Shown here: one piece after another, positions 8,384 to 17,001 of the stretch
Layout: each line of letters begins with the position of its first letter
Position numbering within the stretch: position 1 is the first letter of the stretch
DNA from: Candidatus Hydrogenedentota bacterium
Lineage (GTDB): Bacteria; Hydrogenedentota; Hydrogenedentia; Hydrogenedentales; CAITNO01
Assembly (NCBI GenBank): GCA_022706235.1
Contig: JAKJCY010000026.1
Coordinates: forward strand, 1-36,279
DNA: 36,279 nt
Direction: 5' to 3'
Notes under the pieces: generated by a model
Databases searched by the model: none
The model's input: only the letters and a program-made list of their open reading frames with translations
What the model was told of the DNA's origin: nothing
Program-made: the position numbers and the translations under genes

Positions 8384-9538
8384 ATGGATAATTGCACGCA
8401 GCCGAACAGGGTATGCAGCCGGTGTGTTATGGACTCGGTTGTGCCCGGAATTCGTTTCGGGATAAACGGGGTGTGCAATTTCTGTCAGATCCACGACAGG
8501 ATGGAACTTGCATATCCCACCGGTCAGGCAGGCGAGCAGATATTATCCGTTATTGGAGAACGTATCCGCAGAGCGGGCCGGCATCGGGCCTATGATTGTG
8601 TCGTGGGGGTAAGCGGTGGACGGGACACATCCTACTGCCTCTACTATGTTAAAGAGAAGATGGGGTTACGCCCTTTGGCGGTTCATTTTGATAACGGGTG
8701 GGATTCCGACGTTGCAAAAACAAATCTTGCGCGATTGTGCGAGAAATTGGACGTCGATCTGCATACTATCATTATGGATTGGCCTGAGTCTCGAGCGTTG
8801 ACTAATGCAAATATCCGAGCCTGCGTGCCCTATATCGATCTTACCGATGATGTGGGAATCGCCAGTGCGTTGTATCGGACGGCCGCGCGGGAGAGTATCC
8901 GGCACATCATTTTAAGTCACTCATTCAGGGAAGAAGGCATTTTACCTCTGATATGGAATTATGTCGACGGCCGCTATACACGTTCTATAATAAAAAGGTT
9001 TTGTGACATTCAGACCTTCAACGACTTTAAAAATGTGGATATTCACCACATGCTTTATTGGATACTGATCAAGGGAATCCGCGTCGTCAATATAACCAAT
9101 TATTACGATGATACTGGAGACAAGGTTGAACTCTTCTTGAAAGAAAACTTCGGTTGGGAAGATACGGGACAGCATCATATGGACAACGAGATGTTCGCCC
9201 TGGTTTATAACTACACGCGCCGCAAGTTTGGCTTTGATTGGCGCATGGTAGAACTTTCCGCAAAAGTCCGGACGGGTGTTTTAACCCGACCGGAGGCTTT
9301 GGAGGTGCTGAAGACGCCGCCCTTCTTTGAAACTGATGAAATGGTGGACTACTGTTTGAAAAAGCAGGGGCTTTCTCATGAGGAGTATGAAGGTATAATC
9401 GCTGCATCTAACAAGTATTTTACCGATTATCCTTCTAATTATCCTCTGTTACGTGTGTTTCGCCTGCCCATAAAAATGCTGTGCCGTATGCATGCCCTGC
9501 CAATACATGCGTATGAGAAATACTTTGAGTGTATTTAG
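8384..9538 (+). CDS. N-acetyl sugar amidotransferase (WbpG/PseA-like PP-loop enzyme)
   Basis: 384 residues. Two CxxC pairs near the N-terminus (C11/C14 in CSRC, C31/C34 in CNFC) look like a structural metal site. The PP-loop VGVSGGRDTSY at about residues 74-84 binds ATP; HFDNGWDS follows, as in the WbpG/PseA/LegZ family. These enzymes convert an acetamido group on a UDP- or CMP-sugar to an acetamidino group, using ammonia supplied by HisH/HisF-like partners in the Pseudomonas system. No such partners are in this window, so they may be encoded elsewhere. It is 9 bases behind the GT2 gene, so probably cotranscribed. It converges with the SPASM gene at 9563. Confidence 0.88.
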   Translation: MDNCTQPNRVCSRCVMDSVVPGIRFGINGVCNFCQIHDRMELAYPTGQAGEQILSVIGERIRRAGRHRAYDCVVGVSGGRDTSYCLYYVKEKMGLRPLAVHFDNGWDSDVAKTNLARLCEKLDVDLHTIIMDWPESRALTNANIRACVPYIDLTDDVGIASALYRTAARESIRHIILSHSFREEGILPLIWNYVDGRYTRSIIKRFCDIQTFNDFKNVDIHHMLYWILIKGIRVVNITNYYDDTGDKVELFLKENFGWEDTGQHHMDNEMFALVYNYTRRKFGFDWRMVELSAKVRTGVLTRPEALEVLKTPPFFETDEMVDYCLKKQGLSHEEYEGIIAASNKYFTDYPSNYPLLRVFRLPIKMLCRMHALPIHAYEKYFECI

Positions 9539-9562
9539 GTGACGGGAATATAACAGTGGCTG

Positions 9563-10690
9563 CTAGGATTTTCCCCGGTAATAAAACTTCAATTCATGCC
9601 ATTGCTGTATAAGGCCGCGCCAGGCCGAGCGCGGCGCCAGGCGTAAGCTCAAGTCCGTATACAGGGGATCCCAGCACCGGTTACCGCAAGCGCAGACCCT
9701 CTCTCGCAGATATTGATACTCTTTGCCATACCAAATGTCTTCTAGCGTATGTTCCCGCACGTTTATCCCGGCGTCCAAATCCGGACAAGGGGCAACATTA
9801 CCATAAGGGTCTATGCTGCAGGATGCATATCCCGCGTAACAGGTAAAGCGGGGTATTGCGCCTAACGATACTGCCAGTTTGTCGAGATAGGTCGGATGGT
9901 TTGTTAACAGAGAGGTTTTCTTTAGCGCGCGCCTGAGGCGCTCCACTTCCTTGCCGGCCTCCTCCAACTGCTCTGCTGAAAACAGCAGGGGCGCGCACTC
10001 TGCGGCCGGCTTGTCGCCATGAAGTAGATTAAAATGGGCTGGCGCAAATTTGAGTTGACGTACCCCCAAAGACTCGGCAAAAGGCACCATGTCGGCCAAT
10101 CCCCGGTAGTTCTGTGCGCTGATTGTACAGTTAATGCCTAACTGCACTCCGGGCGCATAGCTGCGCATGTTACGTATGGCTGAGACGACCGCATCAAAGC
10201 TGCCCTCTCCCCGAATGGCATCATGAATTCCTCTGTGGTGACTTTCAAGGGAAATGGAAAGGCTGTGCAATCCACTCTGCTGAAGAGTTGTTGAAACACT
10301 CCTGTCAATCATGCTCCCGTTACTGCATAAATGGGATGCTATCCCGTAGCGGTTTCCAAGGCGAATAATTTCATACACCAAGTCGCCACGACATAGCGCT
10401 TCGCCCCCGGAAATTAACATTAATGAAGTTTTCAGACGGTGGGCTGAAGCAAGTATGGTTTTATATTCATCAAGAATGAGTTCCGCCCCTTGCGGCTGGT
10501 GCCGGACCCCGCACATAACACAGTGCAAATTACAGCGATAGGTAATAAAAAGAAGTAGTATCGGTAACGTTCGTGGCGGCTGGCAACGATACCGCGCCCA
10601 TGCCACATAGGCATATTTGTTCAGATCACGCACAATACGTGCAAAATTCTTTCGAAAAGCAAACAGCATACTGATACCATAACACCCCAT
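9563..10690 (-). CDS. Radical SAM/SPASM protein, copy 1
   Basis: 375 residues. The radical SAM motif CNLHCVMC gives C53, C57 and C60, followed by ISGGEAL and CSNG. The C-terminal region has CYAGYASCSIDPYGNVAPCP and a last cysteine group CACGNRCW, typical of SPASM domains that hold one or two auxiliary iron-sulfur clusters. The family includes enzymes that modify peptides, sugars and other metabolites; the substrate here is unknown. It is a paralogue of the protein at 24543-25709: both start with about 40 basic/hydrophobic residues, share LLLF before the first cysteine and end with a similar LKFYYRG/IKFYFGR tail. The start at 10690 is ATG; a second ATG at 10669 is possible. Confidence 0.85.
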   Translation of the reverse strand: MGCYGISMLFAFRKNFARIVRDLNKYAYVAWARYRCQPPRTLPILLLFITYRCNLHCVMCGVRHQPQGAELILDEYKTILASAHRLKTSLMLISGGEALCRGDLVYEIIRLGNRYGIASHLCSNGSMIDRSVSTTLQQSGLHSLSISLESHHRGIHDAIRGEGSFDAVVSAIRNMRSYAPGVQLGINCTISAQNYRGLADMVPFAESLGVRQLKFAPAHFNLLHGDKPAAECAPLLFSAEQLEEAGKEVERLRRALKKTSLLTNHPTYLDKLAVSLGAIPRFTCYAGYASCSIDPYGNVAPCPDLDAGINVREHTLEDIWYGKEYQYLRERVCACGNRCWDPLYTDLSLRLAPRSAWRGLIQQWHELKFYYRGKS

Positions 10691-10897
10691 TTAAAGTAGG
10701 GGAGTCCTGAGGAAATCACGGTTTACTGTCTAACGACATGTCGGTTGTTCATACTTCACGAGTTACTCCATGTGTTGACCTGACCCCAGTTCAACATGCA
10801 CTAACCAGAGCAAATACACTTGCCTTATTTTAACTTCCTTGCCTCAGTTGGCTGGTATCGCCATAACTTCGATTTGGCCCGACCGATCAAGAAGATC

Positions 10898-12985
10898 TCA
10901 CAAACTTTCTGCCCTAACACGAAGAATGTTGGGGAAGAGAACACCTTTTTCTTCCAATGCGGCAACGTTCTTCAAAGCAGATATCCTGTTTTTATGGACA
11001 TAGATATCTTCCACAAGCGGCAGGAATAACAGGGCATATCGGTTTGACGCTCCTCTGTTTTTGGAAAGTGCAATACGCAGTTCATTCAAACCGTCTTCTT
11101 CTTTATTCCGCTCAAAATGAGTTGTCGCAGCTAAAATGTGTGTTAGTGCAGAATTTGGATGTTTTTCCAAGATGCGAGACGCCAACAATGCAACGAACTC
11201 AGCGGCACCCCGTTCGAGAAGTGGAAAGCCAATGAATAAAGGTAGTACAAATTCGCTGTCATGCATTAGCAAAGCCGGTATTTCCATTGTCCTGTGTAAC
11301 GCAATAGACTCGTTTTGGGCGGAAGATTTATCCAGATTCTCGAGTCCAACAAAATTGAGAAGATACCTCATATTCGCAGACACTGGGAACAAGGTCTGTA
11401 TTTTTTCGCTTACATTAACGGTAATGTTTTTTTTGTTTATGGTATAAACCAGACTCTGTAAGTCACCATAAAAATATTGTGAACTATAAGTCATCCCGCA
11501 ATAATCAAGAAACTCTTCAAATAACTGGATATTAAAGCCTTCATGCTGATTAGGAAAGCCAACCACCCAAAAAGCGCCGTTATTTGTGCCAGCAAAAGAC
11601 TGATTTTTCTCGCAAAGACTTTCTTCCCAAATGGTATAGCAAATATCAGCTGTGGCATAGACGGGTTTAATAGGAATGTCTGGCACCTTCATTTCATAAC
11701 GGAATTGCTCAAATTCTTGAATGCCTTGCATTATTAATACGGTGTCCCCAGGTTTATAGTTGTTTTTTATGATTCTGCCCGCTGCAAGTGCCCCATCGCC
11801 TGAAGGACCGGGATAATACATCATAAGTTGATATCCATAGGCACAGATAATCACACCGAGACAGAAAATTTTTAGAGATATTTTCTTAAGATTGATGATC
11901 ATGAACGCCGTCATGATTAACAAACCAAGCGTGCTATAGGGCCAAATAAACCGAGGAGCCAGACAATTTCTCCAAGTGAGACAAAGTGTGTAGATAAAAG
12001 GCAGTGGGAATAAAGTACAAAGTATTATGATTTTGTTTGCTACGCTAAACTCTCTATTCTTTCTATAAAAAATATTGAATATAAAATAAAGAATGGATGA
12101 AATATAGATTACAGTTAGGCCTAAAATGCTACCAATACAAAACACCTTTGATGCAAAATCTAAATAAGAATCTTGGTACAAACCAATAAAGAACTGTCCT
12201 GTCCGCCATACAGCGAGATCACTGTTAAACAGTATCATAAAAAAAATTAATGGCTTAAGAAGAGCTGAGCCATTCATATCGCCCGGATCTCTGGGCGAAA
12301 AATAAAGCATGTATGCCATTAAGAGAAGTATAAAGAAAGATTGAAAAGTAGCCCAAAAAACAATAAACTTAATCTTTCTATAAGAGCATATTAATAAAAC
12401 AAGGCCTTGTATTGCGATGCAAATAATGCCGAACAAATGAGTGTAAACTATAACTATATTAATGGCAATATTAATCATCCACCATGTAAATTTGTTTTCG
12501 TAATGGGCCCGAATGAAAAAATAGAACGATAATAGCAAAAGCGTCTGAAAAAATGGATAACACCGCGCCATCTGGGCTTGCAGAATAAAACAGGGGGATA
12601 TTGAAAAAAGACATGCTGTCAATAATCCTACATTTCTACCCCACATGTATTTTGTTAGAAAGTAAACCAATACAATGGCAATTGTTCCATTTAAGATTCC
12701 AAACATACGCGCTGAAACCAAATCATTGCCAACACATGTCGCCCAAAAGTATCTGATTAGAAAAAAAAAGGGGGGGTGGTCCGGCCGATATACATGGTAT
12801 ATGTTCAGTTCGCATTTCAAATCGTTCCCTCTTGTCGCATATACCTCAGTAAATTCATCAACCATTAGGCCTGAGTCAAAAACGCCATAGAATCTCAGAA
12901 TAAACCCTAATGCAACGAAGATAAATAACAACAACATTCTTTTTATTTTTTTGTTTTTTATTTCACTAAATTCAGTAAGAGACAT
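10898..12985 (-). CDS. GT39-like membrane glycosyltransferase with soluble C-terminal domain, AT-rich
   Basis: 695 residues. About a dozen hydrophobic segments fill the first ~420 residues. The first loop has GLMVDEFTEVYA and the next YRPDHPPFFFL, matching the acidic and HPP motifs of ArnT/PMT-like GT-C enzymes that take sugars from polyprenyl phosphate on the outer face of the membrane. The remaining ~270 residues are soluble and end in helical, TPR-like segments (ILEKHPNSALTHILAATTHF). The architecture matches the 17002 protein, but sequence similarity is low and the DNA is visibly richer in A+T, with runs of A and T not seen in neighbours, which suggests transfer from another genome. It lies just outside the IS cluster. 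The acceptor is unknown. Confidence 0.82.
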   Translation of the reverse strand: MSLTEFSEIKNKKIKRMLLLFIFVALGFILRFYGVFDSGLMVDEFTEVYATRGNDLKCELNIYHVYRPDHPPFFFLIRYFWATCVGNDLVSARMFGILNGTIAIVLVYFLTKYMWGRNVGLLTACLFSISPCFILQAQMARCYPFFQTLLLLSFYFFIRAHYENKFTWWMINIAINIVIVYTHLFGIICIAIQGLVLLICSYRKIKFIVFWATFQSFFILLLMAYMLYFSPRDPGDMNGSALLKPLIFFMILFNSDLAVWRTGQFFIGLYQDSYLDFASKVFCIGSILGLTVIYISSILYFIFNIFYRKNREFSVANKIIILCTLFPLPFIYTLCLTWRNCLAPRFIWPYSTLGLLIMTAFMIINLKKISLKIFCLGVIICAYGYQLMMYYPGPSGDGALAAGRIIKNNYKPGDTVLIMQGIQEFEQFRYEMKVPDIPIKPVYATADICYTIWEESLCEKNQSFAGTNNGAFWVVGFPNQHEGFNIQLFEEFLDYCGMTYSSQYFYGDLQSLVYTINKKNITVNVSEKIQTLFPVSANMRYLLNFVGLENLDKSSAQNESIALHRTMEIPALLMHDSEFVLPLFIGFPLLERGAAEFVALLASRILEKHPNSALTHILAATTHFERNKEEDGLNELRIALSKNRGASNRYALLFLPLVEDIYVHKNRISALKNVAALEEKGVLFPNILRVRAESL

Positions 12986-13199
12986 GTAGTAGATCCTAGG
13001 TTAAGCAGATATCGGAACAGATTATATAACATGCGAAACACCTCAGAATAGTTTAAGGACGCGATATTTTTTCGGGATGATTTTTTTGGGATGATTTGAT
13101 TGCCATCTGCGAAGTAAACAACCTCATAGGGTGCGGCTTTGTTTGGTTCCCCCATAGGGGGACGAGTGCTTGCACCCAAAGGATGCGTGCGCCGACTGT

Positions 13200-13652
13200 G
13201 TTCCACAACGCATCTTTGTTGGTACTGTAATTTCAACTGTTCTTCGATGCGTATTTTGTGCTCCTGACACTTCACATACTTACGGATCATTTCCTCTTCC
13301 AGTCCTACCGTATCCGCACAGTAACCCAGTGCCCAAAAATGATTGCCCCAATAGAGCTTCCGTTCAAATACGGGGACTGCTTGAACGCCCGCATCGCCCT
13401 ACATCCTTTCAACAGTCCCACCGACTCGGATATCGATACCTTGGGAGGCACCATTGACAAAAGGTGTACATGGTCCGACTGAACATTCAGTCTTATCACA
13501 TCGCAACTCAGTTGCCCACGGAACAACCGAGGGCAAGAATGAACTTCTTTACCAACTTCGTCGGATAGAACCCGATCGCGGTACTTCGGTACCCATACCA
13601 TATGGTACTGCCAATACCATATCGCACAAGACAACCTATGAAATCGGCTCAT
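13200..13652 (-). pseudogene. tnpA: IS200/IS605-type tnpA (Y1 HUH transposase), frameshifted
   Basis: The minus-strand frame from 13652 begins MSRFHRLSCAIWYWQYH and continues WVPKYRDRVL, the usual start of TnpA. The HUH metal site DHVHLL follows. After SPYLNG the frame drifts, and the expected YWGNHFWALGYCADTVGL appears in the next frame, so one base has been lost near 13363. The second frame contains MIRKYVKCQE, which carries the likely catalytic tyrosine, and EEQLKLQ; the recognisable family part ends near 13225. That frame stays open to 12958, but the extension is not family-like. No tnpB partner is present. It is a dead single-strand transposase gene. Confidence 0.85.
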
Positions 13653-13777
13653 GGCATCTACTCGTTCGTCGTTGTGGAACAACCCAGAATGCTGGAGATG
13701 TCATGGGCCATAGAAAGGCAAAGCCAATGGCTTCCTTACCACGTCCAGAGTGGTTTTCAGAATGCAATAAATTTTAT

Positions 13778-13802
13778 GGTTCTTCCGTGATTTGCGGGAA
13801 AG
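13778..13802 (+). repeat. ISL3 element left terminal inverted repeat
   Basis: 25 bases beginning GGTTCTTCCG; the partner is 15075-15099 with 21 of 25 matches. It defines the left boundary of the ISL3 element. Confidence 0.85.
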
Positions 13803-13810
13803 AATAAGTT

Positions 13811-13865
13811 ATCGGTAACCTCCTTTTACACACAAAAGCCGACAATCCGGCAGGAGGTTACCGAT
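13811..13865 (+). promoter_or_regulatory. Hairpin covering ribosome site and start codon of the ISL3 transposase
   Basis: ATCGGTAACCTCCT (13811-13824) and AGGAGGTTACCGAT (13852-13865) are perfect 14-base inverted repeats. The right arm holds the strong Shine-Dalgarno AGGAGG (13852-13857) and the first two bases of the ATG at 13864. The 27-base loop has an inner GCCG/CGGC stem (13838-13841, 13848-13851). In RNA this would bury the translation start. Several transposons use such hairpins to block translation from transcripts that read in from outside. Confidence 0.75.
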
Positions 13866-15096
13866 GAACGAGAAACATTATATCGCACAATTGGGTGGGT
13901 GGCAAGGTTTTAAGGTAGGTACGGTCAGTCGTTTTGACTCTAAAGGGGACGGGATGAGGGATGAAGTCTGGATAGAATTATATCCTGATTCGGAGTGTCC
14001 GATGACGTGTTCAAAATGCGTAGAAAAGGTATCCGCTGTTCATGAGTGGACTGAACGTTGGATAAGCGATCTTCCTGCTTGGGGAGCCGACACGCGGCTT
14101 CTTGTACACCTTCGCCGAGTGAAATGCCCGCGCTGCGGGACGGCGATAGAAAAGGTGGCCTGGCTGTCGCGCTATGCTCGAGTTACGGATCGTTTGGCAC
14201 ACAGTGCCGCAATTCTGTGCCGGGATATGCCGATACGGCAGGTGGCTGATCACTATGGACTTTCCTGGGACACAGTCAAGCGTATTCACAAAGATTATCT
14301 GCGCAAGCATATTGCAGAACCAGATCTTTCAGAAGTGAGCATGCTTGGTATGGATGAGTTTGCCATCCAGAAAGGACATCGGTATGCCACCGTCATTCTT
14401 GAGCCTTCCACCCGGCGTGTCCTTTGGGTCTGCCGCGGTCGAGGCCGGGAAGACATTCGCCCTTTCTTTGAAAGACTCGGCGAGGACGGACGCAAGCGTA
14501 TCCAAGCCGTGGTAATGGATATGTGGGAACCCTATGAACAAGAAGTGCGTGCACAGTGCCCCAACGCCAAGGTCGTCTATGATCTCTTTCATGTAAAAAG
14601 CAAATATGGACGCGAAGTTATCGACCGGGTTCGTGTGGACGAAGCCAATCGTCTCAAGGAGGACATGAGTAAACGGGAAGTCGTAAAGGGATCCAAATGG
14701 CTGCTGCTTCGCAATCGCGATAACCTCAAAACCACGGACCGCATCCGCCTCAAGGAACTGCTGGATGCCAACAAGCATATCGCGATGGCTTATATCCTCA
14801 AAGATGACCTCGCTCGCCTCTGGGATTTTGTCTATGAGGGGGCGGCCAGACGGTTCTGGAATGAATGGTATAGCCGGGCTATGCATAGCCGCATTGAACC
14901 ACTGAAAAAATTCGCCAACGCACTAAACCAAAGAATTCACGGCGTGCTTGCACACTGCCATTATCCTCTGAATACAAGCGTCATCGAAGGCATCAACAAC
15001 AAGATCAAGGTTATCAAGCGAATGGCCTATGGATTCCGGGACGACGAGTATTTCTTCCTAAGAATTAGGGACGCCTTTCCCGGAATTCGCGGATGA
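13864..15096 (+). CDS. ISL3-family transposase
   Basis: 410 residues. N-terminal zinc-finger cysteines include C49/C52 (CSKC) and C88/C91 (CPRC). A helix-turn-helix-like stretch (RQVADHYGLSWDTVKRIHKDY) lies at about 125-145. The catalytic DDE residues are D164 (GMDEFA), D219 (VVMDMWEPY) and E375 (SVIEGINNK). The enzyme cuts and joins the element's terminal repeats. The start at 13864 is fixed by AGGAGG six bases upstream, itself locked in a hairpin. The reading frame is complete. Confidence 0.95.
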   Translation: MNEKHYIAQLGGWQGFKVGTVSRFDSKGDGMRDEVWIELYPDSECPMTCSKCVEKVSAVHEWTERWISDLPAWGADTRLLVHLRRVKCPRCGTAIEKVAWLSRYARVTDRLAHSAAILCRDMPIRQVADHYGLSWDTVKRIHKDYLRKHIAEPDLSEVSMLGMDEFAIQKGHRYATVILEPSTRRVLWVCRGRGREDIRPFFERLGEDGRKRIQAVVMDMWEPYEQEVRAQCPNAKVVYDLFHVKSKYGREVIDRVRVDEANRLKEDMSKREVVKGSKWLLLRNRDNLKTTDRIRLKELLDANKHIAMAYILKDDLARLWDFVYEGAARRFWNEWYSRAMHSRIEPLKKFANALNQRIHGVLAHCHYPLNTSVIEGINNKIKVIKRMAYGFRDDEYFFLRIRDAFPGIRG

Positions 15097-15099
15097 ACC
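15075..15099 (-). repeat. ISL3 element right terminal inverted repeat
   Basis: Read on the minus strand it begins GGTTCATCCG. It overlaps the last codons and stop of the transposase gene. Confidence 0.85.
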
Positions 15100-15146
15100 A
15101 TTTTTATATTATGTCTTAAAGTGGGTTTCGCTTACAACCCGTTTTG

Positions 15147-15156
15147 GGGGTTCTAA
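15147..15156 (+). repeat. ISAs1 target site duplication, left copy
   Basis: GGGGTTCTAA directly before the left inverted repeat; an identical copy lies at 16748-16757. Ten bases is within the range for ISAs1 elements. Confidence 0.92.
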
Positions 15157-15174
15157 CAGGGCAGACGCTTTTAA
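15157..15174 (+). repeat. ISAs1 left terminal inverted repeat
   Basis: CAGGGCAGACGCTTTTAA; partner at 16730-16747 with a single mismatch. Confidence 0.9.
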
Positions 15175-15205
15175 TACTACTGAATGGTGGGATTTCACTT
15201 TTTGC

Positions 15206-15499
15206 CTAATCGTCCCTCTTTTTGCGCTTTCTATTGTTGGCGCGTTCGAGACGTGTACGTCGAATGATTTCATCGACGTATTCATCGGCCAGTGTTCTGA
15301 ACAGGTTGTAGCCGTCGATGGCTTGTTGTAGCGCCGCGCGCTCGTCTTCGGGTACATAGCGTACGATGTTTCGACCATCCTGCCAAGTCTGATGGTTGTA
15401 GTGCGGCCGCCCGGCCATCGGGCAGATTTTCCCTCGCTCCATCCGTTCAATAGCCGCCATCCGTTCCAGCAATCGTTGCATCTTCCTTGTTGACTTCAT
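15206..15499 (-). CDS. Small IS passenger protein, DUF6788-like
   Basis: 97 residues, basic at both ends. The core MERGKICPMAGRPHYNHQTW, then GRNIVRYVPEDE and LQQAIDGYNLFRTLADEY, resembles small DUF6788-like proteins that travel with transposases and often have the theme of a short nucleic-acid-binding module (G..RYV.). The role is unknown; accessory DNA or RNA binding is a guess. It lies wholly inside the ISAs1 element, divergent from the transposase. ATG at 15499; a minus-strand promoter with TTGACT and TATTAT lies upstream. Confidence 0.68.
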   Translation of the reverse strand: MKSTRKMQRLLERMAAIERMERGKICPMAGRPHYNHQTWQDGRNIVRYVPEDERAALQQAIDGYNLFRTLADEYVDEIIRRTRLERANNRKRKKRDD

Positions 15500-15510
15500 A
15501 AATATTTTCC

Positions 15511-15557
15511 TTGTTTTTGTATGCAGTATAATATAGAATACTATATACAGAAGTCAA
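15511..15557. promoter_or_regulatory. Overlapping divergent promoters inside ISAs1
   Basis: Plus strand: TTGTTT (15511-15516), 17 bases, TAGAAT (15534-15539), leading to the transposase. Minus strand: TTGACT (15557-15552), 18 bases, TATTAT (15533-15528), leading to the small passenger gene. The two -10 regions lie back to back in a short AT-rich, partly palindromic stretch, so transcription in one direction may hinder the other. Confidence 0.6.
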
Positions 15558-15581
15558 CCTGCCAGAAAAGGAGAAACGACC

Positions 15582-16733
15582 ATGGAAAACGAGTGCGTAC
15601 ACAAACGGCGCAGCCTTGTTGAGTATCTTGAAGAAATCTCCGAACCGCGCATGAAGCGCAGGCGCAAACATAAACTGGTGGATATCCTGGTCATTGGCTT
15701 GTGTTCGATGTTGACGGGCGGCGAAGGATTCAACGACATGGCGTTGTTTGGAAGGATCAAACGCGATTGGCTAAACAACTTTCTCGAACTGCCCCATGGT
15801 ATTCCGTCACACGACACATTCAACCGAGTGTTTGCCGCCATCGACCCGCATTGCTTCCTGGAATGCTTCATTCGCTGGGTCCAGGGACTCTGCCCGACCT
15901 TGGCGGACGACGTGGTCGCCATTGACGGAAAGGCCTTGCGCCGTGCATTGGATGAGGGGGCCTCCATCCCATACATTGTCAGCGCGTGGGCTTCGGAAAA
16001 TGGCCTGGCCTTGGGACAGGTCAAGGTGGACGACAAGTCCAACGAAATCACTGCCATTCCCCAACTATTGCAGGCACTGGCCCTTCAGGGATGTATCGTT
16101 ACGATCGATGCCATGGGATGTCAAAAGGACATCGCGGCACAGATTGTCGACAAGAAGGCCAATTATGTCCTGGCGCTCAAGGGCAACCATGCAACGATTC
16201 ATCAGGAGATTGGGGAGTTCTTTGCCGACGCGGTACAGCCCTGCGCGGAGAAGGCCGACAGCACTGTTGCCCCGAAAACCATGACCTCTTTAAAAACTAT
16301 GGAAAAAGACCATGGACGGATTGAGATCCGCCGCTACTGGCAATCCAATGATATCGAATGGATGCAGGACAAAAAACTCTGGAAAAACCTGCGCACCATC
16401 GGCATGGTCGAATCCATTCGGCGCGTAAAGGGTAACAACTCCATCGAACGCCGCTACTACCTTGCCAGTCTTCCCTTGGACATCAACACCTTCGCCAAGG
16501 CCGTTCGCGGCCACTGGGGGGTCGAAAATCAACTCCATTGGTCACTTGATGTCACCTTCAACGAAGACCAAAGCCGTGCCCGCTCTAAAAATGCCGCCCA
16601 AAACCTCGCCACATTGCGCCGTATCGCGCTCAATCTCATCAGAAAAGACCCCCTCGAAAAGGTCTCTCTGCGACAAAAACGAATCTTCGCCGCCCTCGAT
16701 ACTGACTTTCTGGGCCAATTATTGGGAATTTAA
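15582..16733 (+). CDS. ISAs1-family transposase
   Basis: 383 residues, full length for the family. Catalytic residues are D115 in VAIDGKALR, D176 in TIDAMGCQKDIA and E315 in HWGVENQLHWSLDV. The N-terminus has the DUF4096-like lead LVEYLEEISEPRMKRRRKHKL and the motif FNDMALFG. The gene starts with ATG 15582 after AAAGGAG. The frame is intact and the element has matched ends and target duplication, so it may still be active. Confidence 0.96.
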   Translation: MENECVHKRRSLVEYLEEISEPRMKRRRKHKLVDILVIGLCSMLTGGEGFNDMALFGRIKRDWLNNFLELPHGIPSHDTFNRVFAAIDPHCFLECFIRWVQGLCPTLADDVVAIDGKALRRALDEGASIPYIVSAWASENGLALGQVKVDDKSNEITAIPQLLQALALQGCIVTIDAMGCQKDIAAQIVDKKANYVLALKGNHATIHQEIGEFFADAVQPCAEKADSTVAPKTMTSLKTMEKDHGRIEIRRYWQSNDIEWMQDKKLWKNLRTIGMVESIRRVKGNNSIERRYYLASLPLDINTFAKAVRGHWGVENQLHWSLDVTFNEDQSRARSKNAAQNLATLRRIALNLIRKDPLEKVSLRQKRIFAALDTDFLGQLLGI

Positions 16734-16747
16734 ATGCGTCTGCCCTG
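16730..16747 (-). repeat. ISAs1 right terminal inverted repeat
   Basis: On the minus strand it reads CAGGGCAGACGCATTTAA. It includes the stop codon of the transposase gene. Confidence 0.9.
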
Positions 16748-16757
16748 GGGGTTCTAA
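16748..16757 (+). repeat. ISAs1 target site duplication, right copy
   Basis: GGGGTTCTAA, identical to 15147-15156. Confidence 0.92.
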
Positions 16758-17001
16758 AGAGTTTTGACAATGACCCGGTCTGCACATATCCTGTCCACCA
16801 TATTGCACCTTCATGTTCCTATTTGTTACCCTGAACCAGAATTTTAACATCATAAGGCAACCGATATTCTTGTAAGTATTTCGTCAACGATTTCATGCTC
16901 CTTTTGAAATGACGGTCTGTAGATCGACGGATTCACAGCCAATACTTGTACACTTTCACCCAAAATAAGATTAACTCTGAAAACCGAGTTCCTGCCATAG
17001 A

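Larger units (their letters stand above)
13778..15099 (+). mobile_element. Complete ISL3-family insertion sequence, 1322 bp
   Basis: Terminal inverted repeats of 25 bases lie at 13778-13802 and 15075-15099 and match at 21 of 25 positions; both start GGTTC. The flanks 13770-13777 (AATTTTAT) and 15100-15107 (ATTTTTAT) match at 7 of 8 bases, consistent with the 8-bp target duplication of this family after one mutation. The transposase fills the element and its stop codon lies inside the right repeat. The element appears intact. Confidence 0.88.
15157..16747 (+). mobile_element. Complete ISAs1-family insertion sequence, 1591 bp
   Basis: Ends begin CAGGGCAGACGC on both strands; the first 18 bases of each end (15157-15174 and 16730-16747) match at 17 positions. 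CAGGG is the usual start of ISAs1 ends. Exact 10-bp duplications flank it, so insertion looks recent. It carries the transposase on the plus strand and a small divergent passenger gene on the minus strand, separated by overlapping promoters. It sits 47 bases to the right of the ISL3 target duplication, outside that element. Confidence 0.93.

Noticed and set aside
10734..10743. 10-bp palindrome CGACATGTCG upstream of SPASM copy 1
   Set aside because: Short, with no promoter around it; it could occur by chance.
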